A stretch of 64,000 bases of DNA, from positions 62,001 to 126,000 of the forward strand of contig JAECUM010001772.1 in the NCBI GenBank assembly GCA_016617855.1, given 5' to 3'. Source of the stretch: Megalonaias nervosa. Taxonomy: Eukaryota > Mollusca > Bivalvia > Unionida > Unionidae. The position numbers were made by a program, and so were the translations under genes. Shown here piece after piece: positions 44,326 through 57,815 of this stretch. Each line of letters starts with the position of its first letter. The stretch's first letter is position 1. A model generated the notes under the pieces. It ran no database searches. It saw nothing but the letters and a program-made list of their open reading frames with translations, and was not told where the DNA came from.

Positions 44326-44836
44326 TCTGCCATCCTGTGGAGTTTTGTTCCTTATCTGCACGTACACAAGGCCAGCTTTGATAATATCCAGATCAGTTTG
44401 TCCTACACACCCACCACCTCTGACATTTTAGTGGCTGTAACTGTCAACTTAAAGGACACCAGATGGTGCCTTGCTATCTTGTTCTCACACTGTGCTTGCC
44501 TGTACTGCTGTTCCTGTGGTAACGGCATGAGTGTCAGCATTTTTCTCTGTCTGGTGGTGTTTCATCTTTGCAGTAAATGCCATCAGCAAGATTACCTGAG
44601 CTTTTAACCTATGTGAACTGTGTCATTCTCTGTTGCACTTGTGCAGTTACGACTCACAGTTGACTTCAATATTGCAGACATTTCCATTTGCACTTGTATG
44701 GGATGCACTGTTGATTCTGCGGCCCCACTCATTGTTTGCTATTATTTGACCTTGCTTTTTTCACTACGCCAGTATATTATCATGCCAGATGCAGTTGGCA
44801 CTATTGCTGGGATATACCTGTAGTAGAGAGAGTTCA

Positions 44837-44926
44837 GACCAGATCATCTTTTAAATCCCTCACAAGGACCAGATCATCTTTTAAATCCCTCACAAGGACC
44901 AGATCATCTTTTAAATCCCTCACAAG
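44837..44926. repeat. 30-bp unit, three perfect tandem copies
   Basis: GACCAGATCATCTTTTAAAT plus CCCTCACAAG repeated three times without change. The exact identity implies a recent duplication. Confidence 0.95.
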
Positions 44927-47900
44927 GTTTTCAATGTTGTCTGTGGGCAGAAAGTGATTCACAAGTCCAGTACAGGTCAAGCAGATACATCTGCAGCAAA
45001 GCAGTCATCCTGGCCCCTTGTTTATTCACCAGTATGCCATAGGTTTGTGCTACATCTTCATTGCTCATTATCTAGAGGCCTGCAAAAGTAAGAGTGTGGC
45101 ATATGTATTCTTTTGCTTCTTCAGAATCCATGGACTCAGACAGCCAGTTATGCTGGTGTTAATGCTGTTCGGACAGTGCAAGCTGCCATTGTATCTTCCT
45201 GCTTGACTGCTAACTCATGTAATATCTCCTTAATGCCATGGTCACCCACACCTTTGGCCATATATCATATTTTTGGTATGGTTCACAAGTGTTATGGCAT
45301 GGATGGTGACACACAGAATATAAAGTTGTCACATCACATTGCCTGCATGCTTTCAAGCAAGTTGCTCAAGAGCAGACAAACAGCTAGGACACTAGTATTT
45401 CTGTGCACAGAAGGAGATTTCCAAAATTTTCTTTTCTAAGAAACTCATAAGGTTTTGTTCAGTGCCAGGCCTCTAACAACGTTTTCTATAAGCATGTTTC
45501 TAAATGAGTCTTCTTTGCAGTAGACAATTCACAGCAATCAGCATTATGACCCATGCAGTTGGAGGCTGACATAGGCAGGCGTACTGAGGGCATTTTTCTT
45601 GAACCAAATGCCAGAAAGAAAGGCATAATTCTGAGCAGAAATAGTGTCATGGTTTAACAAGTGCACAGAGCAAGATAAAGAGATCATATCCCTCAGTGTT
45701 TGAAGAAAAATACTCTCAAGTCTTTTTGGCCATTGGCCCATGGCCTATCATACCATTTGTTGAGGTATATAGTAGGATAAATGATTATAAAATCAAAATG
45801 GTCCCTAAATGCTGTTTTGAGCAGTAGCAGGCAGACATGTGCTACCCACAGCCACAAAGACTGATGATCACCATGCAGTGTGGCTGTAAGTTATCAGAAT
45901 TCTCAAGCAGGTTTCCCACGCTTGTGCTGTCTGCCTACCAAAATATCAGGCTATGAGGCAGCTGACAGAAACCGGATGTTTTGTATGTTCAGCTGCATGT
46001 TCATGATGATATATATGTACATTGTCAACATGCCTGCCACCTGGGATGACTTTTCAGCTAGCTTTATTACAGTTGCCAGTCATGATATCTGGCAGCTTTG
46101 CATCCTTGATAGACTTCCTCGCTTTTTTCTTTAGGGCCTCCTCCCACTTCTGGTATCACACCTGCCCATGGGCATAGACATAGTTTGGGACACCTACAGT
46201 TGTCACCAACACCTTGTCAATAAGAGATTTGTGGAAACAGTATCACATGTTAAATCAGTGCTCTTTGTCTTTTAATGTTCTTGTATTGTCTTGTTTAACA
46301 CCACCCTACGCAGCACTGTGGTGTACAAAATGTCCACTTTCCCCCATGTACTGCTGCCCGCTTTCACCATGTGCTGCTGTGGGGTCTTGCTTGCATTCTG
46401 TGTGTGGGTCACAATGTCTAACTCCAGAGTGATGCCATTAATGATGTAGCTCATTCTTTTGTTAGTGCTTTGAATCACTCTGCTGTAATCATTAAGCATT
46501 GGCTCAAATGTGAGGTCTTGAAAAGGCCAGACTAGAAGTATGGTCATTGAGCAGCTCAGAGTCAAGCAGCACAAATGAGAGTTTCTTAATATGGTAGCAA
46601 TAGCTACCTTGGGCTGGGTAGTGGTAACAGCATTTTCTGACCAAACACCTCTGGAGGCAGTGTTCACATTCTGGATGCCCTGGTAGAATGCATTATGCCC
46701 CTTTGTTTTAGTCAGCCATGGATCCTATGGTTAGGCACTCTTACAGTTCACATGGCCTTTCTGTAACAGGAATTCATAGCTGCTTACCTAGTAGCAAAAC
46801 ATTGGCTTTAGGTGGTTTGGGAATGGAGGAGTTTAGGCTCTGTGAGGCTTATCAGCCTGACCAGAGGAATCCACATCTACCACCAAAATAAATAATACAG
46901 AAAAACTTTCTTCTTGGACAGTTGGCAGTGAGTTGCCACAATGGTGGAAGCATAAAGATATAGTCACAAGAAAGGATTGAGAACAATGTCCAGCTGAGTT
47001 TGATGTGTAATGCAAAGGACTGTTATGAAAGCGTGAAACTGGTCTTGAGTTTTTGTTAAAAATGGACATTGCCCTCACACCGAAGTGGTTGTTGAAGTGG
47101 GTTTCACTAAGTTAAACATACAAAAGCAACCAATGTAGATTCTTGTCTCCAGCCACTCTGAAGTGGATTGACCTATTGCCACTTGTCAGTCATGCTGATC
47201 ATTTAACCAATCACAAGTGTAAAGTAGACACACCTCCATGCATTGCTTTCATCTGTCATTTTCCTCCAACAAGCTGCTTGTGGCAGTAATGAATTGAATA
47301 TGATAAATAGTGACAAATTTTGCAATGATTTGTTGATTTCTCAATTGATAAGGGTGAAAAGAAGTCAGTGGGATCCTTGTGATTCAGACAGTCGATTTCC
47401 GGACCATCTAAATGAAGGAATTAGATTTATTCCAATCCTGAAACATAGACAAAACTTGGTGGATAAATACTTTTTTGTGGTCATGTGTACGATCAACTGA
47501 ATATGGAAACGATTGATGGCAATTACAACATGTTTGTTTGCATAAAAGTATGTAGAAAAGCATGTCCCGTTGATAGCTTGAAGAAAAAAATAAGAAATTC
47601 AAAATTGAAAAATATTTGCAAAAATAAATGATTCTAGAATATGGGTGGAAAACCTCCTAACTTTTGGGCTTTGATGTATATTATTTTCTTGTATAGGAAG
47701 CAATGAACCCAAGTCTGCATTATTTTAAAGTTTGAAAATTTCCACTTTAACGTTAGCTTATCCCCAAAATAATGATTTATCGTCTCGATATTTCCGACAC
47801 TTGAGTGACTTTTCTTTCTCATTGGGTTGAAGGAGGGGTGGGGATACAAAGATGTAATAATAAAGAAATACCAAAACAGTGGTTTCTTATCATCCAATAT

Positions 47901-48439
47901 ATTAAGCATGCATTCACATGTTTCCATCAACAGACATCATGAATCAAAATTCCATCTGACGAACACAGTAGAATTTTAAAATTGTTATGTGCAACAATAT
48001 ACTTCTAAACAGTAAATATTTTGGATATTGTTATTAATTTTTAATTCATTTACTTCCATGGCAGCATAAACATGAGCCAGATAAATTAATAAGGATAAGA
48101 TTATGTTCTAAATACATTAGCATCTTTTGGAGCAAATTTACTTTTACTTAAGTACTCGAAGCAGCTTTAAAATTTGATGTTTATTATTTACTGCAATTAA
48201 ACACGTAGGTTAGTACTATACAAACTTGAACAACAAATATAAATATTGTGTACTAGAGTATAATTTATGCAATTTTTTAATTTTACATTACTTTTTAAGA
48301 ATAGTACAAATCATTTTGAATAAACATATCATTTAAACTGAAACACACTTCTTTGCCAAATACTGCATGTTTGTCGGAGGTTAACAGGTGGTCATGTCAT
48401 GTGATTTGGTAGGCAGAGCAATCTGTCATCTCGCATAAG

Positions 48440-48620
48440 GTTAATTACACTAACATAAAAAACAACCAATGTAAATTCTTGTCTCCAGCCACTCCAAAGT
48501 GGATTACACTAACATACAAAAGTAACCAATGTAAACTTGTCTCCAGTAAATTTGAAGTGGATTACACTATTGTACAAAAGCAACCAATGTAAACTCTTTG
48601 TCTCCAGCCACTCTACAAGA
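48440..48620. repeat. ~55-60-bp tandem repeat, three copies, with one further copy at 47110-47170
   Basis: Units contain AACCAATGTAAA(T/C)TCTTGT then CTCCAGCCACTC and GTGGATTACACTA. The isolated copy at 47110-47170 has the same core, so the unit is dispersed as well as tandem. Confidence 0.8.
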
Positions 48621-49315
48621 GCAAGTTGATGTTAATTTCATGTGCAAATGTTAGGCTTCAAAGAGGAATGGTTGCCAGCAGAAACACAGCAGAATCTGGG
48701 GACACAGGTCTCAAAGAAGCACTCTCAAACAATTGCTCAGATGCCCAGAACTAGCAGAGTTTGCTAATCTCAGAAAGCAAGAAATTCATGGCCTAAAGAG
48801 GACACCTCAAAAATAGCATCTTGAAACTTACAGATTTCAATAACTACATCAAAGTAGAAAAGGGAAAGGTGACCCAGGTGGAAAATGACTTGAGACTCAT
48901 AAAAGGTGAGTTAGGTGGAATGAGCTCATTACAAATCTACATGAGCAGCACATACTGTGGGTAAATGCTGCCTGCATTGATTGAGAGAGCCTCTGCAGCC
49001 AATATGCCATGATTTAGGAGACAATCAATTAGGTCACTTAAAAGTTCCATGAACAGTGCATCACAATTGCTTCAGTCATCATGGTATTCAGTTTATCATA
49101 AGCATAATCATGCTCATGATTACAGGTGGCACAGGGCACAACAGCACCATATCCAATCATTCTTGCTGAGGACCACAGACAGTGCCATTGACTGGCAGAT
49201 TGAAAACCTCATGTTGCTTGTCATAGTGATTGCTGCCATGTTCTTTGCCATTATCTGCTCTTGTTATGCAGACAAGTTGATAAGCAAGAACACTAGGTGC
49301 TTGCAGTCATTCTGA
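48620..49315 (+). pseudogene. decayed frame with coiled-coil-like and membrane segments (glycoprotein-like?)
   Basis: One frame stays readable for about 230 codons with four stops (TAG, TAA, TAA, TGA). It has a heptad-like stretch (IKVEKGKVTQVENDLRLIKG) and, near its end, a hydrophobic segment (LMLLVIVIAAMFFAIICS) followed by a short basic tail. That order resembles the stalk, membrane anchor and cytoplasmic tail of viral or retroelement Env proteins, but no family is recognised. Confidence 0.25.
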
Positions 49316-51399
49316 TGGCACTCAGCACAAAAACTAGATTGTTTAAAGCCCCACTGCAATGTCACTCATGACTAATCCTATTTTATTGACTTTGTTCCCT
49401 GCACACTTGATCAGCATACATAATACAGGTTTTTGCCATTCTTATAACAGATCCCACTGGAACAGCTATAAGCAGGCTGAAGCACACTTGTACATGTTTT
49501 ATAGGCTGCAGTTGTTGTGCAGGCGCTGTGAGTTCTTGTCCAGTCACTTGTGTGGACATCTTTTCCAAATGAAGGTCAGTATTGGTGCCTGATGCCATGT
49601 CATTGCTGTCGTAAGCTCATTTGTAGATGATAGATGTAAACTCCATGTCAGACGGGATTATGTAAAGAGGATGTTCAATTTCAAAATCTAGCTTGCTGCA
49701 TAAACAAATCCTGAAAGTCTTTTACCATTTCAGTTGGGTCCAGCTCCAGCAAATCTCTGTGACTTGTCCAATGTGAGATACACAAACCCACTTTTAGCCT
49801 CATCACCCTGTGTAAAGTAGTTAACTTGGTGTCTCTATGAATCATCAGATGTATACATATTGGGACCCCTTACATTTCCAATGATCAGATGGTGGACACT
49901 ATTCTTGTTGCAGTAATACATCATACCCAGGCCTGATTTGTGCTTTGCTGCTGCTAGTAGGCAGTTTCAGACCACCTTAAACTTATTGCAGAAGACTTCA
50001 TAGGCAGTCATGTTGGTGTCATTGTGACTGCTTTCCACTCTGTCAGACCTGGCATAGGGCACTGCATCTGAATGAGAATCTTTTTCACATGGTAACAGGC
50101 ATGGAACCATTAAAAGCTTTTTTTATCCTCTCTGTTACCACTGCTGTTCTACCATACTGAGAATGAGTGGTCACTTGAACTGACACCACAACCAATGGTC
50201 ATGCACTAAATGGCAAAGTTAAGCTGATTCTGCCAAACTTTATCCAGCCATCTGCATTTCCATATAACCAGTTGTTTTGACCATTCCTCTACATGGTTCA
50301 TGGCTGCTGATAACTGGTGCGCTCATTCAAATACATATTCCTGGAGATTTAGCACAAAGCAGGATGGTTCAACCTCTTGGATGAGCTTGGCAACTATGTA
50401 TTTAAGTGAAGTTTGGTTTGGATGGCACAGCTAAACCCATGACCATTCTAGTAGGTATTACAGCCTAAAGGGGCTCAAAATAAAATACACCCTGCCATTT
50501 CTGGCATATCTTCAGAATACAATGTGGCAAGTGGCAAGTCAGCAGCATAACTACTGAAAGAGTCCTGTTCCTTTTCGGGCCATTTGCCACCATCTTTAGG
50601 TTTCAGCCTGACATGGTTTAGGATAAAGTATGTATATGGCACTGAATCCCCTATCATTAGTCAACATCCCATGAACCTAGATCAGATAAACACAGCTGAG
50701 AGTATTCCGCTACAAGTTATTTCTATAAGTGGTGAATCCTATGGGACAAGCATACATTCTCCTGTGGGAAACCATACTGGCACAGATGTGAAGGCAGCAA
50801 CCACAACCTCTTAATGCATATTTTAATAGAAAGAAACACACCAGTTAATATGCTGGAGTTCACTGTCACCTATTAAAGTAAAACAACAAGCATACAATGA
50901 ATCTACATGGTCCCGGCTTCTTAAGGACATGTACTTAATAGCAGAATCACATCAGTTAGTGGGGTTATGTTAATAAATATATCCAATTACCATGGCTGGG
51001 ATTCAAAGACTTCCAAATTTTTTGTGGTTTTACACTCAGCAATGACAGTGACTATCACCATCCTGGACGCATGTGTTTACTTTAATTAACCTCAATGGAA
51101 GATACAGTGATGGGATATGGACATCATTTGCAACCTGTGTAAACAGAACCTTAATGGTATATTAAAGCAGACTAGCAATTATATCTGTTCTTCTTTCTGC
51201 CAGAGAGACCATTAAGTATGAAGGCCTCAGCATCAGCATGCAGCTAATTGGAATTTCAACCATCTCGGGCAATCTCTATAGAGGCAGTTTGAGTTCACAT
51301 AGCTTCTTAAAAGCAACATGCTCAAGACCAAGCCATGTTCAAGCCATCAGACAAAAAACATGAGTTATTGGTGCCATCTAATGGTCCCAGTGACGGAGT

Positions 51400-52330
51400 A
51401 TTGGATGTTCTTATGTAATTGAGACCTTGGATAATTCAGATAATGAGCAAGATTCACACATATTACTGGTAATGAAGTGCTCTTTTGTGATCTGATTGGC
51501 TGAATTCATTACTGCTGTGGAAGAAATATTTTTTATATGATGTAGATCAGACTTTGAATATAGGCTTATATGACCAGGATTGCACACAAGTTTGATAATG
51601 TGTTGATCCATGAATAATAATTAGGTGATTGTCTGAGCTTGCTACCTCTCAAGAGACTGAATTTCTGATCTAATACTTATCAGACTTGATAAATGGGCTT
51701 AAATTATGAAATTCTTGCATAAGACAGTTATTGTCAAAATCCATGCATATTAATGAGGTCTTTTTGCATTTTGTTGGCTGAGCTTGTCAGCACTCAAGTA
51801 AGTACCTCCTGATCAGATTTTGTTAGATCCTAGGAATTGTAATCCAAGGGTCACTGGTACAATACCAGCCCATATGTTGGCTTCCTTGTTGTGTCCCTGG
51901 CAATGGCTTCTGTTTTCTTGGTATGATATAGCCCATAATGTTTTAAAAGTGTCATTAAAACCAAAGAACCTGATCAGATTTTAATTGAACTTGTTATTGT
52001 CAATCAGAACTCAGTCTATTTATCAGGTGATCTTGCAAATGATTGACTGAGGTTTTTTTTTACTACTCTAGAGACTGTCATTATACAGGAGTTTGATCAG
52101 GATTGGCAGATAAATAGGCTACATCATCAAGATTTTGAATGAGTATGATTACGAATGAAATTCATGCATATTAATTATCAGACTTTGTATTTGATTGGCT
52201 GAGCTAGCCAGCACCCTAGCAGCTATATTTCTGCTCAAGAGTTTGATGAACCTGCTAATTAGTTTTATACTATCAAAGTGCCGGATACATTTGATTATGA
52301 TCATGATCTATCTTTATTAATGAGATAATC
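51400..52330. repeat. divergent dispersed repeat R2 (~165-bp period)
   Basis: Recurring segments such as CATGCATATTAATGA, TTTGATTGGCTGAGC and CTGATCAGATTTTG, spaced about 130-190 bp. The same family recurs at 57110-57660 and 58650-59240. Confidence 0.65.
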
Positions 52331-52822
52331 TTTCATCTGGGCTTGTCACAACTCCAGAGACCAAATTCAGACAGATGTTCACAACGGGCTATACTGGGTT
52401 ATACATGTATTACACAAAATGTGGATATCATTTATCGCTAACCCTGGTCTAGCCAGTTGTAAACTTATATCAATGTATTAATTCATCTGATGCCAGCAAG
52501 ACATGTCATTATTCTTTCACTTAGTCATATGGAGTAAAAACCAAGCATCATGAAATGCAGAGAAAAACAAATTCAGCAAGACTATAGTGTAGATAAGGCA
52601 AGCAGTAGTTTTTCATAGGTATGAAATTTCTTTTAGAATGATTCTGCCTTAATGGAAAGAAGATGTTGAATGTCTGTCTTTGTTTTTAATACAGTCCAAG
52701 GAAAAAGTATACACTAAGTAAAATATAAGAACTTCTAACACACCAGGTTAGAGATATTTATTGAATGTTGGTCTCTTTGTTTTAATCAAAGTACAAAGAA
52801 CATTTCCCAAATTATTTTTCAG

Positions 52823-53082
52823 GAGATTTATTTGAGTGCCTTGATGATCTGGAGAACCCTAATCTTTGGCAGAGGAACAGTGAACATCCAGAGCTTCAGC
52901 AGCAAAATCGTATTGAAATTCTGCATATCGCAGACTTTATTATCCCAGGGCATGGCCCCATGTTCCAAGTACCTGATGAGTACAAACATCAGATGAAGAT
53001 GGTTATGTTTTATGAGTATAAAGAAGTCATGGATGGATCATCTGCTTCCAGAGAATATAAAGAATATTTTGAGGAATTCTAA
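52823..53082 (+). CDS. MBLAC1-like gene, terminal exon
   Basis: Acceptor ATTATTTTTCAG at 52811-52822, then phase-1 entry completing the Gly codon: GDLFECLDDLENPNLW, then IADFIIPGHGPMFQVP, ending at TAA 53080-53082. The GD of GDLFE is the bridging Asp zinc ligand and PGHGP holds the last His. Together with exons 2b and 3 this gives about 180 residues of the expected ~250-270. The C-terminal helix (MVMFYEYKEVMDGSSASREY) is complete. No polyadenylation site is certain, as AATAAA-like sequences are common downstream. Confidence 0.88.
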
Positions 53083-54102
53083 TAAGTTAAATTATGCATT
53101 GCTTTGTTCACTTGTGCTGAATTTTGCATCAAGTTAGTTTCATGTTGTCCTTTAAATGTGCATTTTATGAGGACTGTTGGGAAAGCCTATTTCTGTGCAT
53201 TTGTTAGCTATAAAGCATAGCAAACAGTGACTGAAATCTTTGGCATAGCCCTAGCATTGACATATTCACTCATGATCAACACTTCATAGCAATGCTCAGC
53301 AAAAGTTCCAGAATTATAGACACATTAGGTAACTCAGGGTTGGTGCAGGCTTTAAAAAAGTTGTCGCCCAAACAATTGCCAACCTCAATATTTTGTCGCC
53401 AATTTTCAAAAACTGTCGCCATTTTCATAATGCAGTACTATACATTTATCTCAACACCCATGGGACCTAGTTAATGTTGTCAACATAGGCGGATGTTTAG
53501 ATGGAGGGGGGGGGGCTAAAAATAATTGAAGTTTTGCATACAAGTGAAATTTTTTAGGTGACCTGTTGTCAGTGACTAAGATTTACACAGAGAGAAAGAA
53601 AACAAAAAAAAAACAATGGAAATTTTGATTAAATGAAGACAACTAGTCTGAAACACACTTGCATATTGACAACTTACATTTGTGTAGTACACTCCACAAT
53701 GTGTAAAACTAATGTACATTTATATGAAAAATCCATGAATTTGAGTATTAGATCATGTTAGCAAATTCATTTTTCAGTCAAATCCCGTTAGAAAATACAA
53801 CACCTATGTATAAAAAAAATGTTAGTCCTTATTTGATCTATATCCCATTGTCAAAAAACAGGTTTCACAAAAAAATTCACACTGATATTCATTATCCTGG
53901 TAGCATGTGGTTGTATAGTTGTTTATATGCTACATGTACATGTACTTAAATTGGCCTTGATTTTAGTCAGCCAGAAACAACTGCCATGATGCTGAGACTA
54001 CCAAGGGGATGAGGCTATTCATTGGGAAATGAAAACATGTGAACAAATTAAAAGTTTAGTAGACATTCTCGCGAGATGTCCCACCTTCGTTTAACTCATT
54101 AA
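53083..54102. other. 3' flank / possible 3' UTR, no gene seen
   Basis: Contains a cluster of TTGTCGCC repeats at about 53360-53425, apparently a small dispersed repeat, and a G-run near 53508. Nothing else recognised. Confidence 0.45.
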
Positions 54103-54691
54103 CCCCTGGCGCCGCATTTACGCGGCAGGAGGTGGTGGTCTACTTCTGAGCTCTGTAGCGTCAAGGCCATGTATGACACAATAAAGTGGGTGGTATTATA
54201 GAAAGGTAGACAGATGTAGCCTTACGATGATACCAAATAATATGGATGTTCTAGTTGCACTACAAAATACAGAGGGAAAAACGTAACTTTTTGGACCCGA
54301 GTTTTTTCCAGCCGAAATTCGCCCGAGGTCAGAATCCGATTTTATGTCCGGATTTTAGACTTTTTGGCCTCAGATCTAAGACAGACCGGTCTGAACTGCA
54401 CACAGACAGGTGAACCTTTGCAAAAAGTAGGATAAGATGGGCATTTAGAATAAAGAGTGGTCTCGACACGAAAATGATGGGTCCGTTAAGCAAAATAAAG
54501 AAGTCCAACTTTTACCCTTCTGCTCATGCTCAGGCGAAATAGCCAATGAAAAACAATGTTTCTAACACAACTAGGCATTAGGTTAACCTAAAATGTCTTG
54601 GAGGTTGATGTATTAGGATGTATTCAGAAATAGCCCCCAAAATGGGTTTCCTACTCGCATTTCAGGCGAAAATGACAAAAACCTCCAGGGG
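54103..54691. mobile_element. TTAA-flanked non-autonomous element (piggyBac-like MITE)
   Basis: TTAA at 54099-54102 and 54692-54695 flank ends CCCCTGGCGCC and, reversed, CCCCTGGAGG. The inverted identity extends outside these TTAAs to a second pair (TTAACTCATTAACCCC on the left, its reverse complement on the right), so the true ends may be at 54091/54702. About 590 bp, no transposase. CG-richer than its surroundings. Confidence 0.7.
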
Positions 54692-54699
54692 TTAATGAG

Positions 54700-57109
54700 T
54701 TAATCTGATGTACAGATATTTCAAAATATTGGAACAATAATTTGGGTTTTACACCGCCATTGGTAGTGACCGTAAGCATGAAAATTTTTATTGCAAACAG
54801 GAAACTATCACGGCACAATAAATATGTTCCAGTCACTATGAAAAATGAAAAAATGCTTTTGTTTAAGTTTGTTGCTGACTCCATTTGATTAAAGGTCTTT
54901 GGCTTGCATTGATGAAGGTACCTGTGTTGAAGGCACCACTAAAGGCCCTCTTTGAAGGACCAAACAAATGGCCATTTGTTATTGCTGCAGCAACATCAAA
55001 TAATTGTAGAACATTGGGATAGAATTTTTTTCCATTTGCCTAGTATATATACAGAACAAGCGGTGATTCAGAGGTAATTAGTTTTCTTTGAAGTTACAGC
55101 AAAACTGTTTTTTTCTGGTACATTTTTCAAAAAGAAAAAATTATTGCCATGTCTTGCCAATTGTAGTCATTCCCATTCCTGCCTTCAGAGGTAGTCGATT
55201 GTAGCTAGGCAGGTAGCATGAATATTTTGGTTATATTATGGCATATAGTACTAAGGCCAGACATCAGCATAAGCAGATAATGATATAACAATGCTGTGTT
55301 AGGGTGGTTTGTCAGTAAGAACAAAGGATTTGTTTATGTAACAATAGATTCCAGTGCAATTTTATATCCAAGTTGGCGGCTTCCTGTCTTGGTGCCTTTG
55401 AATTTCTCCACTCTAAACCCAAGACTGTATATACAACTTTTAACTGCCAAAAATGTTATCACGAAAAAAATTGCCTAATAGTATATTTTGTTGCCTAGTA
55501 AAGGAAAAAAATTTGCAATTTTCGACATTGGTGAAGCCCAGCGCGATCCCTGTAACTCTAGATATAATCTTGACTTTTATTGTACTACTAGAAATTGATT
55601 AAGCACCAGTCTCCGAATTGTGCAACTACCATAGTATTTGCAGCATAACTTGTGTGCAATGTTTAATTGGACTTACCTCATATATTTATTTACTGTATTT
55701 GATGTCATACCTATAAAATATTGGTCATAATGACTGACAGCCATCTTCTTTGCTCAACACTTGCATAAAAGTATTCTTTATTAAGGTTATACATCTTGGT
55801 TCCAGCATGCCTTGTGAGAGGGAAGCTGCTATTGAAATCTGCTTAAAATGTTATTATTTTCTGGGAACCAACCACTGTATATGCTTTGTGCCTCATAATT
55901 ACTCATCTTTGTTTTTTTATAATAGTATTTTTTTAAAAAACATATCAAACATGTGCTTTATTGCAGGGTAACCAAGATAAGAGCAAAATTAAACCTTCAG
56001 AGAGGAGATCCGTCAGTAAAGATCGAGGGAGTTAACTCATCAAGCATGGGCTTACATATGGGATATTGCTTATGACCACACTTATTATAATTAGTGCTAA
56101 CAACATAAAAATGTATTCAAATAATGGCTTTTGAATGCTTAAACACATTATTATGTCAAATATGGTAATTTAAAAGATTCATTTACAGAATCTATAAATG
56201 ACAATGATTCAAGCATATCTGAAAATAACTATTTTTATTTGTCAGTAAGCATGCAGATGTTTGTGTAATAGGTGATATTAATGGGATGCATTTGTTAGTT
56301 ATGAAGACTGTAACTTGTCACCCAGCAATATCTCTTGATAAAGTTATTGTAACAGCTCTGGTGACAATGACTATAGTAACTATATTGTTACCATTATGGC
56401 AATACCACTTTATAGCAAGGGTATTATGTATCCTTGTTTATAGAAACTTTATAAAATTTTATTGGTTAATCACTCTGACAGACAATTCCATACCACTCCA
56501 TCTTTGACAGGTAATATGGATTTTGGCGCATGGAAAACAATGGCTTTAGCATTTTTGAAATCTCTTCATTGGACAAGTGTTTTATTTCTTGGAAAGATAT
56601 CAGAAGCATTATCTGTCACTCATGCAGTAATTTTTATAACAACTAATTCAGTAACCTGAACACTTTATATTTCCACTGAAATTTTTTCGACAGCAATGTG
56701 CAGAATATTGGCTGAATTGAACTATTGTAAGTGTCATCATTGCTGCATGTTACTATTTTTAGATTCAGGTGTCTTTATGTACATAATGTCAGATTGCTGA
56801 TATTGATTTGTTGTCATGAAGATTTTTTGCAAAAGATTTTAAATGCATATCGTAGTGTTTTACTATGGTGAGTTGGAACCAGAAGGTGAACTGGAATCAA
56901 ATTATAGAATTATCATCTACCCTGCAGAACACCATGTAAATAATACTGTCATAGTTTGACAGATTTCAGATTGTAGTCCATCAGGCTACTAGAAAAAGAA
57001 CACATTTAATAGCCCAAAGAAAGACTCTTTGATTTCTTGAAACTTAGCTTTAAGACTTTCTTTCTTACCTCTCCTGGCCATCGTGTGGCCTTGTATGCTT
57101 CTTACTACT
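54700..57109. other. no gene seen
   Basis: AT-rich intergenic sequence with only short shadow frames. A possible acceptor-like TTTATTGCAG occurs at 55959-55968, but the sequence after it resembles no protein I recognise. Confidence 0.45.
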
Positions 57110-57660
57110 TAGGAGGTCTTGTTTTTGGTCTGATTTTTATCAAACTTGGAATATAGAATAATATCTTCAAGGTCTCTGACAAATCTGAAATTGAACGAGA
57201 TCCAACCATATCATGGAGTTCTTCTTGGACCTGATTGTCTGAGCTTGTTACTATGCTGGAGACCACGTGTCTCATCCAAGTTGTACCAACCTGGGAGTAT
57301 GGACTTGTATCATCAAGATCTTCGATGAGTTTGGTAATGAATAAGATTCACCTATTTATAACTTGATATTGCATGTGAAGGACTAAGTTTATTACCATGT
57401 TGGAAGTCATATTTCTGATCTAGTTTTGATCAATCTTGGAATATGAGCCCATATCATGAAGATCTCAGAAGAGTCGTACGATAAGTAAGGTTCATGCAGA
57501 TTAATTAGGTGATTTTGAATCTGATTGGCAGATCATGTCACCACTCTGAGGTCATAGGCTTATATGATTCAGATTTTGGATAAAGTCAGCGATGAGCAAA
57601 ATCCACATATGTAAATGAAGTGATCTTATTACTAAGAGCATTTTGGTTACCATTTTATGA
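57110..57660. repeat. dispersed repeat R2, second block
   Basis: Same core words as 51400-52330 (ATCTGATTGGC, TTATATGATTCAGATTTTGG, AGCAAAATCCACATATGTAA). Divergent. Confidence 0.6.
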
Positions 57661-57724
57661 ATCAATTGAACAAAGGGAATTGGGGAAACAAGGTCATGTC
57701 AGTCTGAATGTGGTAAACTTACCC

Positions 57725-57815
57725 CACAGGGGCCCAGTATGCCATGTATTGCCTATCATGCGCTGAAAAATGGTGTTAAACCTCTAAGAAGAACAATAAT
57801 AGCAACAAATAAAAG
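57725..57815 (+). mobile_element. fragment of SINE family 2
   Basis: GCGCTGAAAAATGGTGTTAA with flanks matches the 3' part of the SINE at 62545-62822 in opposite orientation. The tRNA head is absent, consistent with 5' truncation. Confidence 0.65.

Larger units (their letters stand above)
43700..50820. other. decayed coding-like region of unknown origin
   Basis: Long stretches on both strands look protein-like but full of stops. Examples are 43988-43707 (-), 46667-46272 (-), 49598-49383 (-) and 48620-49315 (+). No family recognised. It includes dispersed repeat R1 (44034-44325) and several small tandem repeats. A dead large mobile or viral insertion is possible; random AT-poorer DNA can also give such frames. 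Confidence 0.3.

Noticed and set aside
55959..56040. Alternative last exon for the MBLAC1-like gene
   Set aside because: An acceptor-like TTTATTGCAG is followed by a short open stretch, but it resembles no part of the family, and the exon at 52823 already provides the complete C-terminus.
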